Below are positions 47,206 to 58,105 of a stretch of DNA of 64,000 nt, piece by piece (position 1 is the first letter of the stretch; the number at the start of each line of letters is the position of its first letter). Under the pieces are notes generated by a model that saw nothing but the letters and a program-made list of their open reading frames with translations, had not been told where the DNA came from and did not search any database. The stretch is taken from contig JBBBDQ010000914.1 of assembly GCA_037127315.1 (NCBI GenBank), forward strand, positions 943,501 through 1,007,500, written 5' to 3'. The position numbers and the translations under genes were made by a program. Origin of the DNA: Ascarosepion bandense (taxonomy: Eukaryota > Mollusca > Cephalopoda > Sepiida > Sepiidae).

Positions 47206-47534
47206 CCTATTAGTGTTTGTGTCATATTTGTGCAAGCAGAGCCAATATTTATCCGAAAAACCCTTCAGTAAAGGAATAAATACACGTATCAAACACGGCT
47301 TGTTTGTTTCGCAAATGACATTAAGCGAATCTCATAAAAAAAATGTATGAGGGGATTTGCCTGAAATTGGTCGACAAAACAAATTAATTTTTTGGACATT
47401 ACTTGCTCTTTTGTTTTTATTTAAATTTGACTTTGAGAAGTAAATTAGAAAAAATTGTTGACAGTTACTTATAAACCGAACGTTTCATTGGTTTGATATG
47501 GATTCTAAAATGATTCATCATTTTAAACATTGTA

Positions 47535-47803
47535 TCACTCAGTCATGTGCCCTACATGATACACGTTTGGGTGATCATGTTTCGAAAATGATATGACTAA
47601 CTGGGCAGAAGATTTTCCCTCTGTAGATTGCTATTATCTTCTTCGGTAGACCGGTTGCTAAACTAATAAACTGCTATTTAACCCATATCTAGAGAGAGAA
47701 GAATCAGATTCATAACTTTCGCAAGGGCATTTTCGCGTAAGTGAATGCAACGAATTCAACTCTGATTTCTCATTCAGAGCAGGTATTCACTGCCCCACAA
47801 TGC
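47535..47803 (-). mobile_element. SINE-A copy
   Basis: Minus strand: GTGGGGCAGTGAATACCTGC, body with TGCATTCACTTACGCGAAAA, TTAGCAACCGGTCTACCG and 3' end CATGATCACCCAAACGTGTA. The B box is decayed. Confidence 0.7.
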
Positions 47804-48784
47804 ACATGATATTTATAAGACGCAGTTTTCCCTATAACACATTTCCCAAAACTAACGCTGCGTTCTATAAATCTAAGGTCAGTAAAGAGAATATAATCAT
47901 TGGGTGTGCGGTTGAGATCACCTTCCCAGTTATATCCGATTCTGAGCACTTGAATGTAAAACAAGTCTAGTGTTTAAAATTATATTTAAAACAAATTTTT
48001 ATTTTCGACCTTCACAACGGCAGAAACTTTTTCCACAGATTGTGCTAAAACAAGAAAATCTTGCTTTAAACTGGATTCTAATATGATATCAGCAGTTGGA
48101 GCACTGCTAAGTTTCTGACACATTGTGCATCGTTTGAATACAAAAAATGAATGGCACATGATTGAAGAAAAGAAGCACTAGTATCTTGCTCTCTTTTTCT
48201 GAGAATGTGGCTTGATTGCAGGCCAAAACCAGAATTCATAAAGTATATCTAATTTAGGTTCGAACACGATATCTGTCTGCAGATAAGAAATGATCACCAA
48301 AGAATTTGAACTGAGTGTTTATTTTTGATATTCACAATTCCCACATCGGGTGGCACAGACATATTAAGGATATTGTGTTAAACAATCTTTTCTGTTAGAA
48401 AGAATAAACTTCATTTCAAAACACTCCATGAGCTCTCAGGTACAGAGCAAAAATCTCACTCCAGAATTATTTTGTATAGTGCATGCCATTTGCTGCTCTT
48501 GAAACTATTTATACAATTTTACTAAACTTATTTCTGTATCAGCATTACATGTATCTAATTTAAACTTTTTTATCGATTCTGGTTTTTGATTAAATAATCG
48601 CAGTTTATGAAGATTTCAAGCTGTAATATGGTTAAGTTTCAGTGGTATTATGCACTATATGTTCTCTTCAAATATTCAATATTAAATAGTTACCAAAAAT
48701 TAGGTACTTTTCTCTCTGTGAAGAATTTACCACGTTAGTTGTGTGACAGCACATGTTAGAGTTCCGGCTATGATGAAATTATGA
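47804..48784. other. No gene recognised
   Basis: AT-rich sequence without ORFs or known repeats. Confidence 0.55.
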
Positions 48785-49050
48785 TCCCCCAAACTGGGAT
48801 GAAAACATTACGTAAGTATAAAAATAATTTTTAGAGTAAGAACACCACCGATACATTTTCATAGTAAAAAAAAATACCAGCGATACATTATAGGAAGAGA
48901 AGGATAAAAATACCAGCAATATAGTTTTTTTTTAATGAATTAGAGAAGCTCCCCAAAAAATTAATACATTTTGGCATTAAGTGAACCATAAGGTGTTGAT
49001 GTGCCATTAAATCAAACCAAACTGATTAGTCAAGTTTTCCTGCTGAAATA
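48785..49050 (+). repeat. Repeat C copy
   Basis: It shows AAACTGGGATGAAAACATTA, three tandem units around AAAATACCAGCAATA (48840-48925), and the tail AAGGTGTTGATGTGCCATTA followed by CAAACTGATTAGTCAAG. The order is the same as in the copy at 25.1-25.6 kb. Confidence 0.6.
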
Positions 49051-49548
49051 AAATATTTAATGGTTAAAATTAGTGATAATGTGGAAGGTTAATAATTTTC
49101 AATCAAAATTTGTGGTTGGCTTTAAGGCATCGGAGCGTATTATAAACAGCGCAACACTGTAAGACGGATTCATATCTATAAGATGAGTTTAATTTACACA
49201 TTCAACCTTTCTGACAGAGACACATCGTCGAAAGGTAATGGCTACTCTGCTATGAGATACACAACATATGTTCAAAAAATCTCCATTCATTAGTTCAACA
49301 GGTTCAAATCCTTTCGACTATGGAAGTATATGCAAGTCATGATTGGTTGGTTAATTTTGTTCTGCGGTATGACAATCTCTATGTGTCTTTTAATACCAAA
49401 ATTTAAACATATTGAACATAATTTTATGGCTTCAACTAAATATATCAAGAATACAATTTTCTGCCCTTACCTGCATATAAAATGCACTCTTTATCTTTTT
49501 GCTTTAAAATTTATTACTTACTATCGTCTCTATTCTAATAAAGACCGT

Positions 49549-49549
<1 letters not shown>
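49051..49549. other. No gene recognised
   Basis: AT-rich sequence; ORFs run into the adjacent microsatellite. Confidence 0.5.

Positions 49550-49592
<43 letters not shown>
49550..49592. repeat. (TA)n microsatellite
   Basis: Preceded by CTCTATTCTAATAAAGACCG. A very similar CTCTATTATAATAAAGACAG occurs at 49825-49844, hinting at a small dispersed repeat that carries the tract. Confidence 0.9.
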
Positions 49593-49599
<7 letters not shown>

Positions 49600-50346
49600 C
49601 AAATTAAATAAATTGCAAACATTGTCTGCTTAATTTTAATAAAATTCGTTCATAACCATGATAATGTTTTAGAACAAAAAATTGAAAATATAAAAAATGA
49701 GTTGTAACGCTGAAGACAGATAATTTTATTATTCATTTCTCCATGTTTCCACGTACTTTCAACCACCTTCCAAAATAATTTTAAGGGTGTGAATTTGTGG
49801 TAATAAAAAAAATATATATCCTCTCTATTATAATAAAGACAGATGTGTATTTATTTTAAATGTTGATGTATGATTGAATTAAACAGAATTTTCAATAATA
49901 ATGTAATCAAACTGATTTATAGCTGTACTAGTAATTTAGAAATTTCCACAAAGAAGCAAAACAACAGGTTTTAGATAGCATTGTACGAAACAAGATCAAT
50001 AATAAAGAATGTAACAGCAGGGCCAAAAATAAATGCCCACTTTAAGGATTTTGTAATACAAGAGAAGTTACTTAAAAAGCAAAAGTAAACGATTTAATTT
50101 GTCATAGTAAAATATATTTGGAATCAAACAAAGATATTTTTAAGACCAGATGATTCACTCACGGGTCTACATTGAAAAACGAAAACTTAAAAAATTGTAC
50201 AAAATTGGCTAGCTACGTGTGGAAATTGAAATTAAAATATGGAAAAGACCCAAAATAATGTAAAGTATAGTGAAAACAACCAAGCCTTACAATGGTGGCA
50301 AAATATGTAAACGGTGTTAGAAAAAAAAGTTAGCTATTATGTTATT
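49593..50346. other. No gene recognised
   Basis: AT-rich sequence, no ORF of note. Confidence 0.5.
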
Positions 50347-50584
50347 CCCAAACAAAAATGAATTACTGAATGAAAAAACAGAAATAATGACTAAGTGTAA
50401 TCATAGCATAAAATACGTATTAGGATCATACAACCATGGATTTAAACGTTATAATTTCTTTTAATTTTGAGAACTGCGTTTTCAAAAAATCCCCGTTATG
50501 TGAGCGTTCTTAAAAATAAAGTAAATTCATTTATTGCAAATCGCTTGAAGCAACCTAGATCGCGTAATCACTCGCTTGCTAATG

Positions 50585-50651
<67 letters not shown>
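50347..50651 (+). repeat. Repeat D with terminal (AC)n(AT)n
   Basis: GAATTACTGAATGAAAAAAC, TAAGTGTAATCATAGCATAA, ATCCCCGTTATGTGAGCG and GCGTAATCACTCGCTTGC appear in this order, followed by AC (50588-50634) and AT repeats. The same order is found at 61746-62078, where the end is (AT)n. No ORF. Confidence 0.7.
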
Positions 50652-50652
<1 letters not shown>

Positions 50653-50769
50653 TTCTAAGCATATATTGTTAAATATAACCAACAGCCGACAATGAATGTC
50701 TATTATGTTTAATAATGAAGAGTTTTAAACATCGTATTTTTGGCTTTAATTTCCGGTAGAAATAAAGAC

Positions 50770-50860
50770 AAAAATTCTTCAAAATTTTAATATTTTTTAT
50801 TATGCCGGTTCTAAGCTTTCGCATCACATGAGCCATCTATTGAGAGGTTACAGTGACGTT
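50770..50860 (-). repeat. Penelope-like 3' tail motif
   Basis: Minus strand: AGATGGCTCATGTGATGCGA then AAGCTTAGAACCGGCATAAT and an A/T-rich end. It matches GGCTTATGTAAGCCGAAAGC at 63.15 kb on the plus strand. Confidence 0.45.
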
Positions 50861-50989
50861 AATATAAAGATATCTACAATCTAAGATGATACTATATTGT
50901 GTTGACATAAAACATTGCTATGCGACAATAAAAATATTTGTATAGCAGACAAAGTTCGTAAATTTGTAATGCAGTTCTATGACGATAAC

Positions 50990-51115
50990 ACCAAAATACT
51001 CACACATATGCATAGAAAAAAAGGACCCTCAGATATTGGAGGCAATCTACATTAAATCAAAGCAACCCACACTCAATAAAGTCACATTTCAATCTGGTCA
51101 AAACACATTACATTG
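50990..51115 (+). pseudogene. GIY-YIG endonuclease C-terminal fragment (retroelement)
   Basis: One open frame reads HICIEKKDPQILEAIYIKSK then QPTLNKVTFQSGQNTLHCI and a stop. The E-A-x-Y-I-K-x-K-x-P-x-L-N pattern is the C-terminal part of GIY-YIG domains, where the Glu is catalytic. It probably comes from a Penelope-like element. The GIY and YIG strands are not readable upstream. Confidence 0.5.
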
Positions 51116-51299
51116 TATTTAGAAATGAGGATTTGTTGTGAACATTTCAGTCTCTCACGTGGTGTGACGTCAGGGTTTTTCGGTGAGCTCTATATAAATT
51201 AAAGAACAGAACACACTCCACTTAATTGCTACCCACGTTTAGACCACTCAGGACTCATAAGACATATATACATGCTCAGAGGTTTGGATACATTTTTCA

Positions 51300-51735
51300 T
51301 GTCTTAATATAAGATAGTCAGTTGTAGGTATATCAATATATGTGTTGCCGTCATTTTAGACGACATATCGATATAAATATTTTGCTGCCATTTTTGACAA
51401 CACGAACCCACTCATATATTATATTACTGGACATCTTAATATAAATATGTATTTCTGTAGTTTTATTATAAATATGCATTGTTGGTAATTTTAATATTAA
51501 ATGTTATTGTTGATATTTTTTTATAAATACGTATTTTATATAGAATATTATGCTAGTATTCTTAATGTAAAAATATATTTTTATATTTTCATAGAAATTC
51601 ATTTTTGATTGTGGTTTCACTATTTGCCCATATCGTCGGGTCAGAATGAACGTGGAAATAATAGCAATTAGTAGGTGGTTCCATGCTCTTTTAAGCCCCT
51701 AATCTCCCGATCAGAGGACTTACTGCCGGATGCAA
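51300..51735 (-). repeat. Repeat C copy
   Basis: The minus strand shows the head AAGAGCATGGAACCACCTAC and TCTGACCCGACGATATGGGC, then diverged tandem units around AAAATTACCAACAATGCATA (51330-51600). The tail is eroded. Confidence 0.6.
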
Positions 51736-51832
51736 TTTCCAAGTCTCAGATTATTTGTTATCTTTTCTTTTTATTTCTAACACCTACGCTTCTTAACCTC
51801 TACTTTTATTCATACCGCACAACTCATTTTGG

Positions 51833-51950
51833 GCACTTTGACGTCGTACAACGGCTAGGAAGCTTGATTCGCTTTATTAATTACCACTGAATGAGTTAGA
51901 TCCTCACTAAGAGCTTCATAGTTTTGGTGGTGTGGAACATTTAAACTACT
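51833..51950 (+). mobile_element. SINE-B copy, diverged
   Basis: CACTTTGACGTCGTACAACG, GCTAGGAAGCTTG, B box AGTTAGATCCTCACTAAG, then GTGTGGAACATTTAAACTAC. Confidence 0.65.
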
Positions 51951-52959
51951 TTTTGAAAATCACTATATCACACACTTCATCCATCATAAGCATTTAAGCA
52001 GTAGCAACTATAGTGAGCGGATCTTAAGTCTTGTATCAGTTGAAATTAATATTACCTCGTCCAAATCTATACGATGTACTAAACGAATTCATGAACGGGG
52101 AAAGAAAAACAGTTATAATTGATAAAAGTATATTCTAAATGTTGTCGCTTTTGACAGCGTTGATAAAATTATATATATGAACTAGAGTTATGTTGGCATT
52201 GCCGTAAGGCCTTATATTTTATCCCAAAATATGATCGGGTCATTTAACCATAAAAATGTCGTTAATGGATTCTTGCCTACTAATGTAACTTGTTTCAAGT
52301 CAACCGTCATGTTTCGGAAAAACGTAAGGAAGTTTGCCAAATGTAAAACCAAGCTATTTATGTGACGAATGTAAAATTAGTAGCCCTACAATCAGCATGG
52401 ACTTGTTGAGAAATGTACTGAGTAGTATTTAGCAACACTAGCCGTACTGGACGAAATCGTATAGGGCTGGGTATATCGCTAAATTTGTTTCGCGGTGTTT
52501 TATCTATTATCGTAATTGATGGCTACTTTATCAAACTATGTCTAAGAACTTGTTATTGTCTATCTTAGGTGGGTATTTCCACCGAGTGCTGATAAAAGCC
52601 ATGAGTTTGATCTGATCTTCTAGTCAGTCCTTAAAAATGATATTTGCATAATGTATCTAATCAGATTTTTCGACTTTTTTCTTACCAATTGACAGTTAAG
52701 GGAAAAAAGAACTGAATAAAGGAACATAATTCAAGCCAGAAATAGCTATATTCGCAATGATGCTTTTTGGAAAAGGCATGAATTCATTTCTCTCCCTGGT
52801 CATGTTTTAATTAATAGACTCAGATCTCAATATACTTACCTGGGAAATACTTTAAAAGCATTGTATTTAATGCTGGTGAACGCTCATCTACATATTCGAA
52901 GAATAATAATAAAAATACAACAATAGACGATTCACATATTTTGAAATCAAAAGAAATAC
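51951..52959. other. No gene recognised
   Basis: AT-rich sequence without ORFs or known repeats. Confidence 0.55.
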
Positions 52960-53233
52960 ACTTTTGAATGTTGTTTCTACATCTTTTTGGCGACGGAATG
53001 TATTACATATTGAAAATTGTCAAGATAATTTAAAGTGTTAGCCATTGGCGAGAGATCAGGGCAACATAGTGGATGTCTCAAAGTTTCGTATCCCAAGCCA
53101 GTGACATTCTGCTTTGTCATCCTAGCAGTATGTGCTCTAAGATGTAAAATTAGATATTTTCGATTAGCCAGTGTCAGTGACATTTTGCTTTTATCTAGTT
53201 ACTGACAGAAAACATCAGCACTGAGGCTTTTCT
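52960..53233 (-). pseudogene. Mariner transposase fragment, second lineage
   Basis: The open frame 52977-53183 gives LANRKYLILHLRAHTARMTK, then QNVTGLGYETLRHPLCCPDL and NYLDNF. This is the catalytic-core end of Mos1/SETMAR-type mariners. The usual HDNARPH is changed to HLRAHTA, so the second Asp is lost. The third Asp remains in CPDLSP. Spacing fits the DD34D signature. It is distinct in sequence from the three mariner copies at 10, 24 and 56 kb. Confidence 0.75.
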
Positions 53234-53236
53234 TCA

Positions 53237-53475
53237 GCCAATCAGTTAAATGCCATACGTGATACACGCTTGTGCGTTCATGTCCCGAAAGAGACATGAC
53301 TGATCTGGGTTGAAGATTTCCCCGCAGTAGGTTGCGATTACTTTCTTTTGTAGACTGGTTGCCAACCAAAACTGTAGAACCCAATCTACCCATAGTTTGA
53401 AAAAAAAGAAACGGATTAATACCTTTCCCAATGATAACTGAGCGTAATTGAATGCAACAAATTTAACTCGAATTC
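53237..53475 (-). mobile_element. SINE-A copy, head missing
   Basis: Minus strand: GGTTCTACAGTTTTGGTTGG, CAACCAGTCTACAAAAGAAA, CTTTCGGGACATGAACGCAC and CGTATGGCATTTAACTGATT. The body up to TGCATTCAATTACGC is present, but the tRNA-like head is lost. The 3' end lies within a few bases of the mariner fragment, suggesting insertion next to or into it. Confidence 0.7.
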
Positions 53476-53770
53476 ACCTACGTGAAAATATATATATTTT
53501 TTAATCATATCGCACCAAGCAAGGCATTTTAATGCCACTGTTTTGCAGGGGGTTACATGGGAGGAAAGTTATGAGAAAAAGAGTGACAGGTTATAGGGGG
53601 TGTCATGAAGTGGGAAAGAGAAGGATGAGAATACTGATGAGAGTGGAGTGGACGGAGAATGAAGCATGCGAGAGAGGATACAGGTTAGTGAGATTGGAGA
53701 TGACTATTGACTTTACATTTAAATTCTTAGAGATTATAGCAGTGGGGAAAGCAAGTAAATGGAAGGGAAT

Positions 53771-54022
53771 TCAGAAGGCGGGAAGTACGAGAAAAAAGCC
53801 GCTGGAGTACAATTTGCATTTACAATTTATTGGTTTTATAGTAAAAGTGTGGGGCCTAGTTGCTGATCTTGTTGCTTGAGTTAATTTATATATAGGTGGC
53901 ACCAGTGACCTGAGTTCATCGGAGCAGTTGCCTTGAATGTATTTGTAGAAAAGACACAGGAAAGCCACATTGCACCGGTGAGTAAGTGACTGTATCCGAG
54001 CTGCCAAGTCAGAATCTATCAC
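53771..54022 (-). pseudogene. CR1/Jockey-like C-terminal domain
   Basis: Open frame with MIDSDLAARIQSLTHRCNVA, FYKYIQGNCSDELRSLVPP and KPINCKCKLYSSGFF. It corresponds to the region after the RT thumb. The frame breaks before the final RTSRLWNSLP segment. Confidence 0.75.
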
Positions 54023-54124
54023 ATTACAGATTCTCCGTTGAATTTTGTCAAGGACCCCTAGATGGATAGCAGGAGCACTCGACTAGATATGGCAGGAGTA
54101 TTCAGTGCACGGGCGGATGATAGA

Positions 54125-55030
54125 TTTATATATATGCAAAATTGATTCAGGCGGTAAAACACTTCCTGGTCCTACACAGAGAACCGACTTTCTTAGCAGC
54201 GGATTCAGCTATGAATTCTATGTAGTCATTCCACTTCCGGTCTGTTGTGAGAGTTAAGCCAAGGAGGCGCAGTGCTTTGCTTTCAGAGAGACTAACCTGA
54301 TCCATGGTAATGAGAGGTAGAAGCGATTGTCTGTGATGGTTTAGATAGCAGATTCGTTTTGGAAAGATTAAAATTCACGAGCCATTTCTTATCCCAGTCC
54401 GCCACGTATCGAAGGTCATTTTCAAGCTCGGTAGCGAGGTTTGCTTTTTCAGCCTCAGCGGATTTTTGATCGATGCAACAGTAAACTGTAGTGTCGTCAG
54501 CGTATATACCTACTTTGGACCTTATTACATCTGGGAGATCATTCATGTAGATAAAAACAAGCAAAGGACCTAGAATAGAGCCTTGTGTGACACCTGCATT
54601 CGTATGTTATTACTGGGAGGCATATCCGTTCAATACTACCTTCATTGTGCGATTTGAAATGAATGACTGGATAAGGTCAAACATATGTCCAGTTATACCA
54701 TAACCTCGCAGCTTGCGTAGAAGGCCAGCATGCCAGACTCTGTCAAACGTTTTAGAGATATCTAGGGCAACATTTCGGGCTTATCCTTTTCCTTCGAGAG
54801 CCTGGTGTATATATTCATTGATAGTCGTGAGCATATCAGCAGTAGACCTGGTGAAGCGGAAATCATACTGTTTGTCAGAGAATAGTCTGTGGGCTGTGAG
54901 ATGTTGAACCACCTCAGCGTTGATGATGGCTTCGAACACTTAGCCAAAAATCGGTAGGAGGTGATAGGGCGATACATAAAGGAATCAGAATGTTCACCGG
55001 TGTTTTTATAGATTAGAAGCGCGGCGGAGG
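54125..55030 (-). pseudogene. CR1/Jockey-like reverse transcriptase, catalytic part
   Basis: ARNVALDISKTFDRVWHAGL (54725-54785) carries the first catalytic Asp. NAGVTQGSILGP follows near 54580, and GIYADDTTVYC near 54490 has both catalytic Asp residues. The stretch DKKWLVNFNLSKTNLLS follows. At its 5' edge the conserved FPACW reads FPAC-stop (TAG near 55037). A frameshift lies at the T-run near 54150. Confidence 0.8.
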
Positions 55031-55034
55031 ACTT

Positions 55035-55679
55035 CTAGCAGGCAGGAAAACAAGAAGCAGAGAGGCAGTAGTTATAGAGTTTAGAGAGAACAGAGGAGAG
55101 TTTAGGGGAACATTTCTTCAGGACAATGTTTGGGATTCCGTCGTCGCCGCTCGCTTTATGGTGGTCAAGCTTTGAAATTATGTTAGTGGCCACAGCGGGG
55201 GTAATGTGGATGTTGAGCCTCAGTTCGGGGTGGGAAGTCAGGTACGGATACTCCAGAAGAATCTCGAGTTGAGTTGGTGGAGAATCTGCGAGCGAATCAC
55301 ACAGCCTTGTCTGTTGTAGAGACAGGACCTCAAATTCGTTGTTTAGAGGCGGGATTGAGGGTTTGCTTTTGTTTAGTACCCTTTTACAGAGCCTCCAGTA
55401 GTCTTTGGAACAGAAATTACGGGAAGTTATGCGCTGATTCATTCTATCTGCCAAGATCAGCTTGGCTTCTTTAAGTATCTTCTTGTACTCTTTGCCAGCA
55501 GAGGCAAAGAGGCGCCTGTTATGGTCCGACGCGTGACTAAAGCGATTTCGATGGGTGACGGCGGCCGAGCAAGCGGGGGAGAACCAAGGAGACGTGTGGG
55601 ATTTAAGTCTCAACTTCCTTGCTGGGATGAAAGCTTCGATGTCAGCTTTAACCCAAAAGGTCAGCCGCACAGTCTTCAA
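55035..55679 (-). pseudogene. CR1/Jockey-like linker and RT N-terminal part, open for 214 codons
   Basis: The longest open frame in the window. It contains SHTSPWFSPACSAAVTHRNR, KEAKLILADRMNQRITSRNF, KSKPSIPPLNNEFEVLS and DDGIPNIVLKKCSPKLSSVL. It covers the endonuclease-RT linker and the fingers subdomain of the RT. The stop is a single-base change (W to stop), so this part decayed recently. Confidence 0.85.
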
Positions 55680-55715
55680 AGGGAAAACTTAAGACTTTGT
55701 TCCAAGGGATGTCAC

Positions 55716-56029
55716 ACAGGAAATAGTGAAATGAGTCCCTATCGGAAGCAGCAACCATGAAACTGCCAACCCGATACCCTCAGAATGAAAAGACATTGCC
55801 AACATCCACAAACACTGCAAAAAGCTTGCGACAGCACTAGGAACAGGACCAGAGGAGAGAAGAGAAACCGGGAACTCCTTCCTAATCAGGAAACAAGGCG
55901 TGCGCCTCTACTCCTGTCCAAAACATGGAAGAATTTGAACAGGGCGATAGAAGAGTCTATCTACTTTAATTAAAAAAAGGATATATTTTCCAAAATTACA
56001 TGAAAAAAACCTTGAAATATTAAAGAGTT
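55716..56029. other. Unclassified, GC-richer
   Basis: This segment between the CR1-like copy and a mariner has higher GC and broken frames. No family was recognised. Confidence 0.4.
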
Positions 56030-56700
56030 AATTAACTCAATAAAATCACAACGTCTTCTGAATCTCCTGCATCTCTTCAATACGGTAGTCTTGTTTAAGA
56101 ATTTTGTCATAAGCTTTGCTCTCAGTTCTTCTTTGGTATTTTTGTTTGTCGCTTGCTCATAGGCGCTTCACAAATAATAGTAGTATGCAGTGTTAGGTGA
56201 CCATATATATGGGCTGAGATAGTCGTAGAAATTGTTTAACAGCCTTGACTGGGTCCGCAAGGATTTGTGGCATGGACAGAGTCCTATTGCCAGACATAAG
56301 ATCTTCAGGCATCAACATTTTTTATTCAGGGCAGCCTTACTTTCTCAAGGCACCTGATGTAAGCCTCTGTGTTGAGTCTGAGGCACTATGGGAAGATGAA
56401 TGAGGCATACCGTTGTTATCACTAGTAATTAAATCAAACACCTTTGCAATCAACATCAGGTTTTTCTATATGTTTCCGAATCTACTGCACTGTCCCTAAA
56501 TTGGCACTCAGACATTCTGAAAGGTTCGTATTGAAGTTTCAGGCGGGAAACAAGGAAATACAGCAAACCTTTTCCAAATTTCTAGCGGAATGAATTGCGT
56601 CATTGTGATCTTTTTCGTACAAACGGTGATCAACTGGTCCTACTAAAGAATGCTGTCAACAAAATTAAAACTAACAACGCGCATATACAAAATTAAAATA
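56030..56700 (-). pseudogene. Mariner-family transposase, decayed
   Basis: Minus-strand pieces include DLITSDNNGMPH, CHKSLRTQSRLLNNFYDYLS and PYIWSPNTAYYYYL. They continue ATNKNTKEELRAKLMTKFL and RCRRFRRRCDFIELI. This is the same lineage as the copies at 10 and 24 kb. The second and third catalytic motifs have lost their Asp (CHK..., NTAY), and frame shifts are frequent. Confidence 0.75.
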
Positions 56701-57068
56701 TAAAATGGCGACAATTTCCTCATCTCACCGCATATATATATATCTTGAAAATGTATAGATGTGAGATAGATTAAATATATTTAGAATAATATTCACAGTG
56801 TAATTTTATATAACTTATTTAGACAAAACGATTGTTATACATTATTTATAGGCATTTTACAGATGATGAGTACCACCCTGAAATGTATCACGCCATATCT
56901 CCTGAACAACTAATGGTAAACTCTTCTAACACATACAGTTGTTTTCTTTTTTTTATTAGCCAACTGTTTTTTACGATATAGACAATCATGCCTATACAAA
57001 AAATCCTGTCTATTGTTGCTTTCAGGAACCGTTTACCATCGATTTCTTTCTTCCCTTTCCACAGAAAA

Positions 57069-57338
57069 TCATTTGGTCGTTTTCTCACCGTTTTTCACTG
57101 CTTCACTAACCCTTCTTCTATCAGGTGAATAGTTTAATCCCCAATCCCCAAATATCACCTGTTTCTGATTGTAAGCAATGCTGTTATTATGTTCATTAAG
57201 TCCCAATCTTTGCTTACATGTCCTGACCATGTTATTCTCATCATTCGTCGGTAGAATCACATGTCTGTCGTTTCTAATCAATTCATCTGCAAGAAAACTG
57301 CAAGAAAATTGCGGCATTCTGACGGTGTGTAACAGCAA
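57069..57338 (-). other. 89-codon ORF, unrecognised
   Basis: The product is hydrophilic (RNDRHVILPTNDENNMVRTC, RKTTK-like end) with no signal peptide. A second open stretch follows directly in another frame (56888-57088, with NDFLWKGKKEIDGKRF), suggesting a decayed longer frame. Possibly a retroelement remnant, but I cannot name it. Confidence 0.25.
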
Positions 57339-57430
57339 GCTTCTCTTAGTAGATCAATTACAAGAGAGTAGTGCGTTCGATCCTCACTAGGTGCCGAAAC
57401 TTTAGCTTTGTGTTATATATTCGTCTACTA
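57305..57430 (+). mobile_element. SINE-B copy
   Basis: GGTGTGTAACAGCAAGCTTC, B box GTTCGATCCTCACTAGGTG, then TTAGCTTTGTGTTATATATT. The trailer is diverged. Confidence 0.7.
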
Positions 57431-57539
57431 TAGTATAACATTTTGCATAGGAGCGTATCTGCATTGAAATATTTAAAAACAATAAGCGTTGTTTTGAAAC
57501 ATCAATGAGGGTGAAATGCAGGTAGCAAAGCTAGATTTT

Positions 57540-57965
57540 GTTCTGAGGAACAAAAGTTTAAGCCGGAATAAAACAAAATTCTGCGGAAGTGACGTGTCGG
57601 GCGAGACTATCCTATTTAAAGGAGAGATGAATGAGTTAAGACAGCGTTACAGCCAGCAGTTAGAATCACTTGAAGTCAGTAGAATTTAGCAGTTGAGTTG
57701 AGAACACGGAAGCGGTCTGGCTGCGATCACATGCGTGCGAGCGCATGCCTATCTTTGATCAACCCTCCTAATCTACTCCGCAACCAAGTCTTTGAAGAAA
57801 CGAATAAAAATACGTTATATATTTGTATTTATATATACGTGCTGCTGTTCGTCATTTTTCATGTGAGAAGAATATCAAAGTTTGTGTCCCATTTTTTTCG
57901 TCGACGAAGCAGTTATTACCAGAAGTGGTATACAATAGTTGTGCTACATCTTGGTTACGCTTGAA
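57540..57965 (+). repeat. LTR-like fragment G, plus-strand copy
   Basis: TATTTAAAGGAGAG (57611-57624) is a TATA form. A GC-richer part with GAGTTAAGACAGCGTTACAG follows, and AATAAAAATACG (57802-57813) is a poly(A)-signal form. Beyond that, TCGTCGACGAAGCAGTTATT and GGTATACAATAG match the minus-strand fragment at 43.2 kb. The order TATA, GC-rich leader, AATAAA suits U3-R-U5 of an LTR. Ends and target duplication were not found. Confidence 0.45.
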
Positions 57966-57973
57966 AAATCATT

Positions 57974-58105
57974 TGGGAACCTCGATGTCGTGTAATGGTT
58001 AGCAAGCTTTCCTCTCTATAACAATTAGGACTAAGTAGTTAGTTCGATCCTCACTAGGTGACCATACTTTCGGTATTGACCCACATCTAAACTACGCTTA
58101 GAAAA
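57974..58105 (+). mobile_element. SINE-B copy, full length
   Basis: GGGAACCTCGATGTCGTGTA, ATGGTTAGCAAGCTT (A-box region), B box GTTCGATCCTCACTAGGTG, CCATACTTTCGGTATTGACC and CACATCTAAACTACGCTTAG. The best preserved copy for defining the family. Confidence 0.85.

Larger units (their letters stand above)
53490..55715 (-). mobile_element. CR1/Jockey-like non-LTR retrotransposon, most complete RT copy
   Basis: Minus-strand element reaching from the linker (55.7 kb) through the RT to the 3' end (GCTTGGTGCGATATGATTA at about 53505-53523). It lacks the AP endonuclease. The catalytic YADD is intact, but scattered frameshifts and a stop inactivate it. Confidence 0.85.

Noticed and set aside
47025..47292. 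Minus-strand ORFs with Leu or Ile runs
   Set aside because: Leu/Ile homopolymers come from the (TAA)n tract.
57974..58105. Functional tRNA gene
   Set aside because: A- and B-box-like motifs exist, but no acceptor or anticodon stem can be folded by eye, and the unit extends into a shared SINE trailer.
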